The notes: generated by a model not told the origin, from the letters alone. A DNA stretch of 64,000 nt from Carnobacterium alterfunditum DSM 5972 (GCF_000744115.1 NZ_JQLG01000004.1:1489001-1553000); one strand, 5' to 3'. Shown: positions 11,050 to 20,782, counted from the stretch's first letter. Numbers and translations are program-made.

Positions 11050-12444
11050 ATGGGAAAATTACCAGAACGCGAGAATTATCAATTCGGCTTTCATGATGAA
11101 GTGGAATCAGTCTTTACGACTGGAAAAGGGGTTTCTGAAGCAACCGTCAGAGAGATTTCCAACCGGAAAAAAGAACCCGACTGGATGCTGGATTACCGTT
11201 TAAGAGCCTATGATCACTTTACCAAACGGCCGATGCCGGAATGGGGAGCGGATCTTTCAGAAATCGATTTTGATGACATTACCTACTATAAAACCGTCAG
11301 TAATCAGCCCGAACGTAGCTGGGAAGACGTACCGGATAAAATCAAAGAAACCTTTGAACGCATCGGGATCCCGGAAGCTGAGCGCAAATACCTAGCCGGA
11401 GCCGGAGCGCAATACGAATCCGAAGTGGTTTACCATAACATGAAAGAAGAATTTGAAAAGCTGGGTATCGTGTTTACCGATACCGATTCAGCCTTAAAAG
11501 AATATCCTGAGATTTTCAAAGAATATTTTGGAAGCATCGTACCTGCGACAGATAATAAATTAGCTGCTCTGAATTCAGCGGTCTGGTCTGGTGGAACCTT
11601 TATTTATGTTCCAAAAGGGGTACGTTGTGATGTGCCGCTACAAATGTATTTCCGGATCAACGATGAAGCGATGGGCCAATTCGAGCGCACCTTGATCGTC
11701 GTCGATGAAGGCGCAAGTGTGCATTACGTCGAAGGCTGTACGGCACCAACCTTTTCATCCAGCAGCTTGCACGCTGCTATAGTTGAGATCGTCGTCAAAA
11801 AAGACGCATACTGCCGCTACACGACGATCCAAAACTGGTCCAACAATGTCTACAACTTGGTCACCAAACGTGCTGTAGCCGAAGAAGGCGCTACGATGGA
11901 GTGGATCGACGGCAACCTTGGAGCGAAAACAACGATGAAATACCCAAGTATCCTATTAAATGGACGCGGAGCCAGAGGAACGATGTTGTCGATTGCAATG
12001 GCCGGAGCCGGACAAAACCAAGATACCGGTGCTAAAATGATTCATAATGCACCAAACACGTCCAGTTCGATCGTCTCAAAATCGATTGCTAAAGACGGTG
12101 GCGAAGTCAATTACCGCGGACAAGTCACGTTTAGCAAAAACTCCGGCGGATCAATCTCACATATCGAATGCGATACGATCATTATGGATGATCTATCCAA
12201 GTCAGATACGATTCCGTTCAATGAGATACACAACGGAAACGTCTCGCTCGAACACGAAGCCAAAGTCTCTAAAATCTCAGAAGAGCAACTCTATTACCTA
12301 ATGAGCCGCGGCTTGACTGAACAACAAGCCACCGAAATGATCGTCATGGGCTTCGTCGAACCCTTCTCCAAAGAACTCCCAATGGAATATGCAGTGGAAT
12401 TGAACCGATTGATTGCATATGAGATGGAAGGCAGTGTGGGGTAG
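11050..12444 (+). CDS. sufB: Fe-S cluster assembly protein SufB
   Basis: The 464-residue scaffold protein is close to the full family length. Visible SufB features include [25 protein letters not shown] with the conserved Cys, and [20 protein letters not shown], then the C-terminal [24 protein letters not shown]. With SufC and SufD it forms the complex on which clusters are assembled. It ends the operon. The last third uses many GC-ending codons compared with neighbouring genes. No clear hairpin terminator was found in the following 100 bases. Confidence 0.96.
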   Translation: MGKLPERENYQFGFHDEVESVFTTGKGVSEATVREISNRKKEPDWMLDYRLRAYDHFTKRPMPEWGADLSEIDFDDITYYKTVSNQPERSWEDVPDKIKETFERIGIPEAERKYLAGAGAQYESEVVYHNMKEEFEKLGIVFTDTDSALKEYPEIFKEYFGSIVPATDNKLAALNSAVWSGGTFIYVPKGVRCDVPLQMYFRINDEAMGQFERTLIVVDEGASVHYVEGCTAPTFSSSSLHAAIVEIVVKKDAYCRYTTIQNWSNNVYNLVTKRAVAEEGATMEWIDGNLGAKTTMKYPSILLNGRGARGTMLSIAMAGAGQNQDTGAKMIHNAPNTSSSIVSKSIAKDGGEVNYRGQVTFSKNSGGSISHIECDTIIMDDLSKSDTIPFNEIHNGNVSLEHEAKVSKISEEQLYYLMSRGLTEQQATEMIVMGFVEPFSKELPMEYAVELNRLIAYEMEGSVG

Positions 12445-12544
12445 TGACAGTACAGTAGGTGATAATAACTTTTTTAAAAGAGAGTAACTATTTTAGTGAA
12501 GATATCAGTCTTAAGTCAAATTGTGTATGCTGGATTGTAGAATG

Positions 12545-13847
12545 AAGTTAGCCACTGCTAACTAAAAAACGCCACGTGAATTTCATGTTATATTGAAGTT
12601 ACCACTAACTCTCAATAGACAAGGATGAATTCACATGACGCAAACTAAGAATAACATAGATTCACATAAGGGAAAACACCTTTCGTATGCAGAGCGCTGT
12701 AAAATTGCTGTTCTCAAAAAAGAAAATTACACCAACCGACAGGTTGCTACGGTCTTAAATCGAGCACCACAAACGATTAATAATGAAATCAAGCGTGGAA
12801 CAATCACAAACTTAAAACGCCAAGTACAGAAAGAAAAAACCTATGACTACTACACTTCAATTTATGACGCTGATGCTGGACAAACATTTTATGAAGAGCA
12901 ACGAATGAATTGTGGTCGGCGCCCTAAATGGACAGATACAGACACTTTTATTGAATGGGCTGATGATAAAATGTTAATTGAGAAATGGTCGCCAGACGTT
13001 CTTATCGGATTTGCTTTGAAACAAGAGCTGTTTGATAAATCTATTATCCCGTGTACTTCTACTCTCTATCAGTGGATAGATCGAGGAGTTATGAGAACAA
13101 AAAATATGGATTTACTTGAAAAATTAACTCGGAAAATAAAGTTACCTAAGCACGGGAATCCTCCAAATAAAAGGGTGCTAGGAGTATCTATCGAAAAACG
13201 TCCAGAGATAATCGATTCAAGAAAGACCTTCGGCCATTGGGAAATTGATACAGTTGTAGGCCGAATAACAAAATGTGATGCCGTATTATTAACTTTAGTA
13301 GAACGACAAACACGTTTTGAAGTTATTTTCAAATTAGATGGCAAAGATGCAAAGTCGGTCGACAAGGCTATTGAGAATTTAAGAAAACGATCAGGCGATT
13401 ATTTTACAAAGCTTTTTAAGACCGTAACGTCTGACAACGGTTCTGAATTTTCAGGGTTACATGAAGCCTTACAAGATGCAGTAGATGTGTACTTTAGCCA
13501 CCCCTATGCTTCTTGGGAACGAGGAACCAGCGAAAATCAACATAAACTAATTCGACGATTTATTCCCAAAGGAAGTCCGATTAGCAATGTAAGTGAAGAG
13601 CAATTAATAAGAATACAACAATGGATGAACGACTACCCTAGAAAAATTCTTAATTATCAGACACCACATAACTGCCTGGCAAAAGCGTTCCGAGAGGAAT
13701 GTCTTGTTGCTTAGAATCTAGGGTGAAATTCTAGCTCTTGACTAAAAGGTAGTTGATACTAGAAAACGATTAATTTAGCCCGTAGGGATAGGGATCTGCT
13801 TAGTTAACAGATATTCATATTTTATGTTTTAACCAAGTGGCTAACTT
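12545..13847 (+). mobile_element. IS30-family insertion sequence (copy A)
   Basis: Inverted ends AAGTTAGCCACT (12545-12556) and AGTGGCTAACTT (13836-13847) enclose one intact IS30-type transposase gene. About 120 bases lie between the stop codon and the right end. No target duplication is obvious. It sits directly downstream of sufB and does not interrupt a recognisable gene. Confidence 0.75.
12635..13714 (+). CDS. IS30-family transposase
   Basis: The 359-residue transposase begins with the IS30 helix-turn-helix (HLSYAERCKIAVLKKENYTNRQVATVLNRA, split across residues 15-44). The catalytic DDE core follows: FGHWEIDTVVGR (first Asp), TSDNGSEFSG (second Asp) and GTSENQHKLIRRFIPKGS (Glu). All three acidic residues are present, so the enzyme looks functional. 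AAGGAT precedes the ATG by about 8 bases. Confidence 0.93.
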   Translation: MTQTKNNIDSHKGKHLSYAERCKIAVLKKENYTNRQVATVLNRAPQTINNEIKRGTITNLKRQVQKEKTYDYYTSIYDADAGQTFYEEQRMNCGRRPKWTDTDTFIEWADDKMLIEKWSPDVLIGFALKQELFDKSIIPCTSTLYQWIDRGVMRTKNMDLLEKLTRKIKLPKHGNPPNKRVLGVSIEKRPEIIDSRKTFGHWEIDTVVGRITKCDAVLLTLVERQTRFEVIFKLDGKDAKSVDKAIENLRKRSGDYFTKLFKTVTSDNGSEFSGLHEALQDAVDVYFSHPYASWERGTSENQHKLIRRFIPKGSPISNVSEEQLIRIQQWMNDYPRKILNYQTPHNCLAKAFREECLVA

Positions 13848-14088
13848 AAACTTGAAATTTACGCAAATTTTTGCAGAAAAAATATTAACGAGGAAAAATA
13901 ATTAATTCGAATAGGGTCTACCAAAAATTGACACTTACCAAGTATTGATCTGATTGATTTTTCGCTGTCTATTATAAGTGTCGATTAAAATATTCAGGTT
14001 TCCTAACTTAAAAACCATGTATATATACCCTTGATTTAATAAGGTTTTATATACACGACTTTAAGCATTTTCATGTATTCATATCGTT

Positions 14089-14117
14089 TTGACGTACTTG
14101 AATAAGTACGTTATAAT
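14089..14117 (+). promoter_or_regulatory. Promoter and built-in operator of the YefM/YoeB-type pair
   Basis: TTGACG (14089-14094), a 17-base spacer and TATAAT (14112-14117) form a strong sigma-A promoter. The spacer is itself a perfect inverted repeat, ACGTACTT-GAAT-AAGTACGT (14092-14111), so a repressor bound there would cover the polymerase site. This fits autoregulation by the antitoxin or the toxin-antitoxin complex. Confidence 0.75.
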
Positions 14118-14144
14118 AAAAGAAACTAAAAGGAGGAATAGTTT

Positions 14145-14399
14145 ATGTCGATCGTAAACCCTAGTCAAGCTAGAAAAGTCTTTTACCAATTATTGAAAGA
14201 CGTTAATAAAACTAATGAACCCGTTTATATCTCAGGAAAAAATGAAGAAAGTGAAGCGGTTATGGTCAGTAAAAAAGACTGGGATGCTATTCAAGAAACC
14301 TTGTACCTTCATTCTTATGGAGTAGCTGATGTGATTCACCAGCGTGAACAAGAAAATGAATTTGTTGCATTGGAGGATACCGATTGGGATACTCTGTAA
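14145..14399 (+). CDS. Antitoxin, Phd/YefM family
   Basis: An 84-residue protein with the YefM/Phd N-terminal DNA-binding fold (SIVNPSQARKVFYQLLKDVNKTNEPVYISG, about residues 2-31). The following AVMVSKKDWDAIQETLYL stretch is typical of YefM/Axe antitoxins. The acidic C terminus would bind and neutralise the toxin. AAAGGAGG precedes the ATG. Its last 16 bases overlap the toxin gene, the usual coupling in such modules. It likely represses its own promoter through the palindrome upstream. Confidence 0.9.
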   Translation: MSIVNPSQARKVFYQLLKDVNKTNEPVYISGKNEESEAVMVSKKDWDAIQETLYLHSYGVADVIHQREQENEFVALEDTDWDTL

Positions 14400-14650
14400 A
14401 ATTAGCAAAATCAACTATGAAAGACCTTAAAAATTTAAAATCTGCTCATTTAGATCAAAAATTTAAAGATTTAATGGACGTATTAAAAGAGAATCCTTTT
14501 CAAAATCCGCCGCCTTATGAGAAATTAGTTGGTAATTTAAAAGATAAATATTCACGCCGTTTAAATATCCAACACCGGTTGGTTTATTCGGTAGATAATG
14601 ACGCAAAAGAAGTCATTATTTGGTCTGCTTGGACGCACTATGAAAGATAG
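14384..14650 (+). CDS. Toxin, YoeB/Txe family mRNA interferase
   Basis: This 88-residue RelE-fold protein has the YoeB/Txe features: PYEKLVGNLKDKYSRRLNIQHRLVYSV with the conserved Glu and Arg residues, and a C-terminal His-Tyr pair (WTHYER). YoeB-type toxins cut mRNA at the ribosomal A site and stop growth when the antitoxin is lost. It overlaps the antitoxin gene by 16 bases and is followed immediately by a terminator. Confidence 0.92.
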   Translation: MGYSVKLAKSTMKDLKNLKSAHLDQKFKDLMDVLKENPFQNPPPYEKLVGNLKDKYSRRLNIQHRLVYSVDNDAKEVIIWSAWTHYER

Positions 14651-14685
14651 AAACTTATTTTTTAAAGTAAGTTTCTATCTTTTTT
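14646..14685 (+). terminator. Terminator of the toxin-antitoxin operon
   Basis: GATAGAAACTTA pairs with TAAGTTTCTATC around a short loop, followed by a T-run. The first arm includes the toxin stop codon. Confidence 0.85.
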
Positions 14686-14793
14686 GATTAAAATGATGAG
14701 AAAAAACCTTGTCAAAGTAAGTTCTTCGATACATTATTTTATCTAATTTCATGAATTCATTTTTTGGAGTAAAATATAAATATTAATAGTATT

Positions 14794-15845
14794 GACGGTT
14801 TGTCAAATTAAGTGCAACACCTTTTCCATAAACGCTTCGTAGGGTGTTTTCCAGTCCAGGCATTTTCTGGGCCGATTATTAATCAAGGAAAGAGCTTCTT
14901 CAACTTCCTCTGTGAGAATGGTATCAAAATTCGTTCGTTTTGGGAAAAACTCCCTGAAAAGGCCATTACTATTTTCATTACTTCCTCTCTGCCAAGCAGC
15001 GTACGCATCAGCGAAGTACATTGGAATGTTCAACTCTGATTCAATCACGGTATAACAGGCAAATTCTTTTCCTCTATCCGTTGTAAAGCTTTGAAAGGCT
15101 TCTCGTGGATAAAGAGCATGAAGAGTTCGAATGGCTCGCTCCATTGACTTTGCGGAACGATCCGGTATAAGAATGGCTTTATACCAACGGGTTTGACGTT
15201 CTACAAAGGTGGCAACACAGCCCTTCGCTTGACCACGACCTGAGACAACAGTATCCAACTCCCAATGACCAAAAGTCGTGCGTTTTCTGATTTCTTTTGG
15301 CCGTTTGGAAATCGGTGTGCCGACAACAAATCGACCTCTTGTTTCCTTTGGTTTTTGACGCTTCCCTTTCTGGCGCAAGACCGTCAAAGGCACGTCAAGC
15401 AAACCGGCATAAATCCAGCGGTAAATGGTTTTGAAGGTCAAGGATCCTTGAAGTAAACGGCCACTAATTTGTTCTAGAGACCACGTTTGATCCAACTTTT
15501 CTTGGATAACTATTTTTAGCGAGGCTGTTAGTTTAGAATGAGCCCCGCAGGCAGCTTTCCTTTGATTATAAGATGTTTGAGCTTTTTCCGCTTGGTAGTT
15601 TGGGTTTCGTTGGCATTCTCTAGAAACGGACGAGGGAGAGCGATTTAGCTTTTTCGCAATTGTACGAATGGACATCTTAAGTTCAAGATAGACTTCTATT
15701 TTGGAACGTTCGGTTATGGTAAAATGAGTGTAGCTCATGACAACTCCTCCAATCGAATGGTAGTGTGGTAACTTCATTCTATACGAGGACGTCATGGGTT
15801 TCTTTTATTTCGTCTTGGGTGATGCACTTAATTTGACAAACCGTC
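14794..15845 (-). mobile_element. IS30-family insertion sequence (copy B, ISLpl1-like)
   Basis: Perfect 23-base inverted repeats begin GACGGTTTGTCAAATTAAG at 14794 and end in the reverse complement at 15845, enclosing one IS30-type transposase. The 1052-base size is like ISLpl1-type elements of lactobacilli. The right end cuts the GGDEF gene. No target duplication matches and the rest of the GGDEF gene is absent from the other side, so a deletion accompanied or followed insertion. Confidence 0.88.
14803..15738 (-). CDS. IS30-family transposase (ISLpl1-like)
   Basis: A 311-residue transposase starting MSYTHFTITERSKIEVYLE, with the helix-turn-helix SIRTIAKKLNRSPSSVSRE. The DDE core is FGHWELDTVVSG, TTDRGKEFAC and GSNENSNGLFREFFPK. 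All catalytic acids are present. GGAGGAG lies 5-6 bases before ATG 15738, which is preferred over the longer upstream reading starting in the IS end region. It is the only gene of the element. Confidence 0.93.
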   Translation of the reverse strand: MSYTHFTITERSKIEVYLELKMSIRTIAKKLNRSPSSVSRECQRNPNYQAEKAQTSYNQRKAACGAHSKLTASLKIVIQEKLDQTWSLEQISGRLLQGSLTFKTIYRWIYAGLLDVPLTVLRQKGKRQKPKETRGRFVVGTPISKRPKEIRKRTTFGHWELDTVVSGRGQAKGCVATFVERQTRWYKAILIPDRSAKSMERAIRTLHALYPREAFQSFTTDRGKEFACYTVIESELNIPMYFADAYAAWQRGSNENSNGLFREFFPKRTNFDTILTEEVEEALSLINNRPRKCLDWKTPYEAFMEKVLHLI

Positions 15846-16774
15846 ATGATAAAAAATAAATTTTCCATTATTTTTCTTAAAGCATCGGCTTTTTCATATG
15901 CTTCATTGTGGCTACAGTTATTGAGCAACACTGAAAATTCTTCTCCACCATTTCTAGAAATAATATCCTCAGGATCTTGACTCATCTTTAAAATGGCAGC
16001 TACTTTTTTCAGTACTAAATTGCCTTCTAAGTGACCGTAAGTATCATTCACCTGTTTAAAATGATCAATATCTAAGATCATAATAGAAATACTTTCATTC
16101 GATTTTTCAAGTTTGCTTTTTGCTTTATTAAACGCCAAGTTAAAACTACGAACATTATTCAGGCCTGTCATTGAATCTGTAAAGGCATACTTGCTGTTTC
16201 TTTTAAATGCAATCTTAGTTTCATTCAAGTAATCCATCATATAAACAGCGATAAGTCCTCCTAAAATACAACTGATCCAATAGGTTGCTATTAAAGATAT
16301 ATTGAGACCTTTACCTGCTGAAAGAATAGCAGTCAATACGGTATAAACAGTATTGCTTAAAGTAAGCATAACTATAATAGAAATCCATCGATTTTTAATT
16401 TTTTTAAAGCAATAACAGAAGATCATCCATGAAGCAAGGATAAAAATAATATTAATAGCTGAATAAATATGTACACCCATCATAAACCGAATAGAAATAA
16501 TTAAAGCAGCCGTTATAGAAGTTGATAACCAATTCCCATAAAGAATAACTAACATGAAGGGAATAATTCGAAGATCAATTAAAGCATTCGCACTAGTTTC
16601 AATATTAAAGTGCATTAAAATAGCCGCTAGAAGGCCACCTAATAAACCATTTATAATAGTTATCCTTATAGTTTGTATTTCGAAAGAATTCTTTTTTACG
16701 AGTTCTTCATACACAAATAGTGATGCAATCAACACACATAGATTAAGAAAAAAACCATCATAAAACGATAACAT
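15846..16774 (-). pseudogene. Diguanylate cyclase (5TM membrane sensor + GGDEF), 3' end removed by IS30
   Basis: Roughly 310 codons remain. The N terminus has five to six membrane helices resembling the 5TMR-LYT sensor type (about residues 8-205). A GGDEF domain follows from KYAFTDSMTGLNNVRSF, including DIDHFKQVNDTYGH and the active-site loop SRNGGEEFSV. The sequence is stopped by the IS30 right end, losing the last part of the GGDEF fold (the SIGV-type strand and final helix). No RxxD inhibition site is seen before the GGEEF loop. The 14.7-kb side of the element does not continue the frame. The residual 331-residue reading frame takes its last 20 or so residues from the IS. It likely no longer makes c-di-GMP. 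Confidence 0.85.
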
Positions 16775-16881
16775 CTTGATTCTCTCCCTTCCGTTCTTTT
16801 AACTTTTTTTGTAAATAAGACTTTATATTCATCCAAATTATAGTACCTTTATTTAACCTGAATGATTAATCATACCCATAT

Positions 16882-16922
16882 AAAAAAGTAGCAAATCAAA
16901 ATTAGATTTGCTGCTTTTTTTA
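16882..16922. terminator. Hairpin terminator upstream of the GGDEF gene
   Basis: AAAAAAGTAGCAAATC pairs with GATTTGCTGCTTTTTT (one mismatch) across a 7-base loop, with A and T runs on the two sides, so it works in both directions. It separates the GGDEF gene from whatever lay to the right before the IS3 insertion. An IS1380-end-like stretch, CCTGAATGATTAATCATA, lies shortly before it at 16857-16874. Confidence 0.7.
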
Positions 16923-17018
16923 ATACATGAATCTATATAAAAATATGTATCTAGAACCTCGTTAAATCAAGGCTATTTTCAAGTAATCATAACCTAATCT
17001 TGCTGTTTGGTACGTAGA

Positions 17019-18664
17019 TGATATCCGCCACTATGAATTACCACTAGGAGATGCGGACAAATACTTGGACTCAAATTGAGTCAGGAGGATGTTAATGTAC
17101 TCTCATGAGGAACGATTGAAAGCCGTAAAATTATATATAAAATATGAACACTCACTAGCAGCTACTATTCAAAAACTTGGATACCCTTCTCCAAAAGCTT
17201 TATATAATTGGCATCAGGAATATTGTGAAAATGGAGAACTTCGTGATTCATCTATTAGAGGTACTAAATTTACTCTAAAAGAAAAAAAGATAGCTGTTGA
17301 GCATTACTTTGAATATGGTCGGAATTATTCTCGGACAGTTCGAATGCTTGGCTATCCAGGCAGGGAAACATTAAGACAATGGTGTGAAGAATTAGCCCCA
17401 GAAGCTCGTAAAATTCGACGGAGTGCGCTAAACTATACGCAAGAGCAGAAAAAAGAGGCTGTAATCAGGCTCTTTAGCCGAAATACTTCTGCCAAAAAAA
17501 TCGCAGAACAGACAGGTGTTGGTAGAAAGACGCTCTATGACTGGAAAAGTGATTTAGTCGGAAGGGATTTTCCTCTAACCATGCTAAAACAACCTATTGA
17601 ACAAACGGTAGATACACTGAATTCAGAAGTCGATGATCTGCAAAAACAAGTCTACCAGTTACGAATGGAAAAAGAGATTCTTGAAAGAGCAGCTGTTCTA
17701 ATAAAAAAAGAAACAGGCATTAATCCAATAAACTTAACAAATAGAGAAAAGACTATTTTGGTTAATGCCTTACGTACCAATTTTCCTTTAAAGAGCTTAT
17801 TTCAACAATTAGAGCTACCAAAAAGCAGTTATTTTTATCACAGAAATCAATTAACTTTGACAGATAAATATGAAGAAAAACGTCTTTTACTAACAGAGAT
17901 TTTCAATGAAAACGATGCAAGATATGGCTACCGTAGACTGCATGCAGAAATGAAAAATAAGGGTGTCCTATTGTCAGAAAAGGTTGTTAGAAGGCTGATG
18001 AGAGAAGAAAATCTTTCTGTTAGAATAGCGCGGAAAAAGAAATATAGTTCTTATGCTGGCGAGATTACACAAGCAGCCCCAAATCTTTTGCAACGAAATT
18101 TTAAGGCAGAAAAGCCGAATATGAAATGGCTGACTGATATTACAGAATTTCGCATGCCTGCTGGAAAGGTCTATTTGTCACCTATTATTGACTGTTTTGA
18201 CGGAGCAGTCGTAAGTTGGACAATTAGTACTGAACTGAACGCAAAGTTAGTCAATACAATGTTCGATAACGCTGCAGAAACACTAGGAGTTAATGAGCAT
18301 CCAATTATTCATTCTGATCGTGGCGCGCATTACCGATGGCCAGGATGGATAGAGCGAATAAAAACCTCCGGTTTGACACAATCCATGTCCAAGAAAGGTT
18401 GTTCTCCAGACAATTCTGCCTGTGAAGGCTTCTTTGGGCGCTTGAAGAATGAATGGTTTTACGGGGTATCCTGGAAGGACATCAGCATAGACGAATTCAT
18501 GGAACGTCTAGACCATTATATTCATTGGTATAATGAAAAGAGAATCAAAATGTCATTAGGTGGAATAAGTCCTCTTCAGTATAGACGAAGTTTAGGATTA
18601 GCTGCTTAAACAGTCCAAGAAAACATCCGCATCCCCTGTTGGTAATTTACGGTGGCGGATATCA
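17019..18664 (+). mobile_element. IS3-family insertion sequence (copy A) with target duplication
   Basis: The ends are long imperfect inverted repeats of about 40 bases beginning TGATATCCGCCAC, with TG and CA termini as in the IS3 family. The flanks repeat CGTAGA (17013-17018 and 18665-18670), a 6-base direct repeat consistent with target duplication. The element carries a single uninterrupted transposase gene. It split a small membrane-protein gene (see the next entries). Confidence 0.9.
17095..18609 (+). CDS. IS3-family transposase (single fused frame)
   Basis: A 504-residue protein that joins in one frame what most IS3 elements make by frameshifting. The N-terminal third holds three successive helix-turn-helix segments (YSHEERLKAVKLY, FTLKEKKIAVEHY and YTQEQKKEAVIRL). 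A leucine-zipper-like coiled coil follows near residues 180-200. The rve integrase core comes next: MKWLTDITEFRMPAG, HSDRGAHYRW and CSPDNSACEGFFGRLKNEWF (D, D, E). ATG 17095 has AGGAGG 6 bases upstream; the ATG at 17089 abuts that site. Confidence 0.92.
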   Translation: MYSHEERLKAVKLYIKYEHSLAATIQKLGYPSPKALYNWHQEYCENGELRDSSIRGTKFTLKEKKIAVEHYFEYGRNYSRTVRMLGYPGRETLRQWCEELAPEARKIRRSALNYTQEQKKEAVIRLFSRNTSAKKIAEQTGVGRKTLYDWKSDLVGRDFPLTMLKQPIEQTVDTLNSEVDDLQKQVYQLRMEKEILERAAVLIKKETGINPINLTNREKTILVNALRTNFPLKSLFQQLELPKSSYFYHRNQLTLTDKYEEKRLLLTEIFNENDARYGYRRLHAEMKNKGVLLSEKVVRRLMREENLSVRIARKKKYSSYAGEITQAAPNLLQRNFKAEKPNMKWLTDITEFRMPAGKVYLSPIIDCFDGAVVSWTISTELNAKLVNTMFDNAAETLGVNEHPIIHSDRGAHYRWPGWIERIKTSGLTQSMSKKGCSPDNSACEGFFGRLKNEWFYGVSWKDISIDEFMERLDHYIHWYNEKRIKMSLGGISPLQYRRSLGLAA

Positions 18665-18803
18665 CGTAGATAATAAATATAGGGTATAAGAACGCAAATA
18701 AAACATATTCCGCCTACGATTAATCCGTTTATTGAACCAGATTTACCCGTGAAGGGTACAAAAATCCAACTGCAATAGAAATAAGTGCAATAATAATGAA
18801 ACT
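18665..18803 (-). pseudogene. Remnant of a membrane-protein gene split by the IS3 element
   Basis: On the minus strand an open segment reads GKSGSINGLIVGGICFICVL followed by IPYIYYLR, running into the IS3 right end. Across the element, after removing one CGTAGA copy, it continues as RTKQQD and a stop near 16996. A preceding hydrophobic segment, SFIIIALISIAVGFLYP, is one frame off, so there is also a frameshift. These look like the last two helices of a multi-pass membrane protein. The family could not be identified. Confidence 0.45.
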
Positions 18804-18880
18804 AACTTATTCATTAAAAAAGCTATTAGAAGATTTTTTTGATTTAATAGGATCACTTTTATTTTATAGTTTCTGATTTG

Positions 18881-19066
18881 TCAAATTAAGTCAGCTAATA
18901 TTGTCCAATATTCTTTATTTCTAGACCTTGAAACAAAGCTATAACCATTTTTTTTTACCTCAGCAATATTATTTCCTTTAATTTGAATAATATTATCGTT
19001 AAAAGTTGCAACGTTATTAATAGTTTTAGGATACATAATAATAACTAATGCTTCCCCTTTATTTCG
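18881..19066 (-). pseudogene. Unidentified gene remnant ending in an IS30-like end
   Basis: A 61-codon open segment on the minus strand (containing GEALVIIMYPKTINNVATF and SFVSRSRNKEYWTILADLI) has no ribosome site or credible start. It ends within TTTGTCAAATTAAG, the same sequence as the inverted repeat of the IS30 copy B. It reads like real coding sequence that was cut by a past IS30 insertion. No family recognised. Confidence 0.3.
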
Positions 19067-19113
19067 TTAAAAATGAGATGCTACCTTTTTTTGATTTAGA
19101 GAAGAGTATAGTA

Positions 19114-20782
19114 CCTGAATAATTCATACTTTTTCTAAAACGCTCTGGAAAAGCTGTTATAACGCTAGTTTGAGTTAATTTTCTCAGCACCCTTTGGGTG
19201 TGCAAAAAGAACCCCAATCTGCTATGGTTAAAGCGACTAAACATAACCAAAGAAAGGGGTTCTCTCTATGGCAACTTTACATGAAAATCGTTTGCTTTTC
19301 AATTCAAACATTACGGTATCTCACTCTGGGGGTAATTTATCCTCAGATTCCGGATTGATATTAGTTAAGGAATTCATGCACACCATTAATTTCTCTAACA
19401 TTTTGAAACAAACCCTCACTATTAACGATGATCGACTTTACTATAACCATGCTAATCATTCAATTATTGAACAAATCCTTTTTCAATTGATTGCTGGATA
19501 TCAAACGGATTCTTCGGCTGACGTTTTATCAAAAGATCCCATTTTCCAGAGTCTATTAGCTAAAGAGCAACTCGCTTCACAACCGTCTATTTCTCGTTTA
19601 TGGGATCGGTTAAGTCAAGAAAACATTTCCCAATTACAAGAAGTCAATCAAATCCTGATTGATAAAGTACGTACTGCTCGTAATACAACTGAAATGATTT
19701 TTGATCTAGACTCAACACATTCGGATACCTTTGGCAATCAGGAGAAGTCGAATTATAATGCCCATTACCAAACGAATGGCTATCATCCACTTGTTGCCTT
19801 TGAAGGTCTGACTGGCGACTTTTTGAAAGCAGAACTTCGTTCTGGTAATGTGTACACATCCAATGGTGTTGCAGATTTTGTCCGACCACTTTTTGACCAT
19901 TACCAAGAAACCGTACCTGTAAGTTCTATTCTAGTGCGTGCAGATAGTGGTTTTGCAACTCCTGAATTATATGAACTGTGTGAAAAACGTCAAAATTTTT
20001 ATATTGTTCGATTGAAATCGAATCGCAACTTAGGAAAAATCGCTGAGCAATTTGTATCTATAAATGACCAGCAGGATTGGGATAAAAAAGAAGTTCACTA
20101 CGCTTCTACACTCTATCAAGCTAAGAGCTGGACACATCCACGAAGAATTTGTATTAAATCTACGCGCGAAGCAACCGAATTGATTGCTCGACATGAATTT
20201 ATCATAACCAATTTATCAGAGAACCTTTCTGCAGAAGCGGTCTTTCAAACCTATTCTAAAAGAGGCACCATGGAAAATTACATTAAAGAGGCCAAAAATG
20301 GATTTTATTTCGATAAAACCAACAGTCCTCGTTTTTTAGAAAATCATGCACGTATGATGGTGAGTGTACTAGCTTACAACATCGTCAATTTTATGCGTAC
20401 TCTTTGTTTTACGAAAGAAACCAAAGGTTTTCAAGTTTCAACTATTCGTTTGCTCTTATTTAAAGTAGCGGGTAAACTTGTTCATTCTGGACGAAAAACC
20501 TTTTTAAAACTCAGTTCCTATCACGTTTACCATGAACTCTTCCATAAAATCTTGCGGAATATTCAGCATTTCAAATGGCAGTAGCACTCACACCTAATGG
20601 AATAGTTTAAAAAAAAAGGCTAATTTCAAGGGGTTAGTATGCCTAAAAATCTTAATTTTCTGACAAAAAAATGAGTGACTTGGAAATTTGAAGTAAAATA
20701 AGTAAACCTAACAAACTAATGACCTGAAAGAAGTGAAAAATGCACCAATTATTATTTTTTTTAAAAGTATGAATCATTCAGG
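19114..20782 (+). mobile_element. IS1380-family insertion sequence (copy A)
   Basis: The ends are CCTGAATAATTCATACTTTT (from 19114) and the inverted AAAAGTATGAATCATTCAGG (20763-20782). One intact IS1380-type transposase lies between. The flanks do not repeat, unlike copy B, which suggests that one side was rearranged after insertion. The right end cuts directly into a DUF305 gene. Copy A and copy B are in opposite orientation and bracket the first half of the copper island. Confidence 0.88.
19268..20584 (+). CDS. IS1380-family transposase
   Basis: The 438-residue DDE transposase of group 1 (PF13701 type) begins with the family stretch VSHSGGNLSSDSGLILVKEF. Catalytic acids lie in FDLDSTHSDTFG, LVRADSGFATPELYE and the late YSKRGTMENYIKEAKNGF (Glu). 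A complete gene with AAAGGGG 8-10 bases upstream of the ATG. It differs from copy B at many residues (for example LTINDDRLYYNHANHS against LIINDNRLYHKHTNQA), so the two copies are not a recent duplication. Confidence 0.92.
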   Translation: MATLHENRLLFNSNITVSHSGGNLSSDSGLILVKEFMHTINFSNILKQTLTINDDRLYYNHANHSIIEQILFQLIAGYQTDSSADVLSKDPIFQSLLAKEQLASQPSISRLWDRLSQENISQLQEVNQILIDKVRTARNTTEMIFDLDSTHSDTFGNQEKSNYNAHYQTNGYHPLVAFEGLTGDFLKAELRSGNVYTSNGVADFVRPLFDHYQETVPVSSILVRADSGFATPELYELCEKRQNFYIVRLKSNRNLGKIAEQFVSINDQQDWDKKEVHYASTLYQAKSWTHPRRICIKSTREATELIARHEFIITNLSENLSAEAVFQTYSKRGTMENYIKEAKNGFYFDKTNSPRFLENHARMMVSVLAYNIVNFMRTLCFTKETKGFQVSTIRLLLFKVAGKLVHSGRKTFLKLSSYHVYHELFHKILRNIQHFKWQ

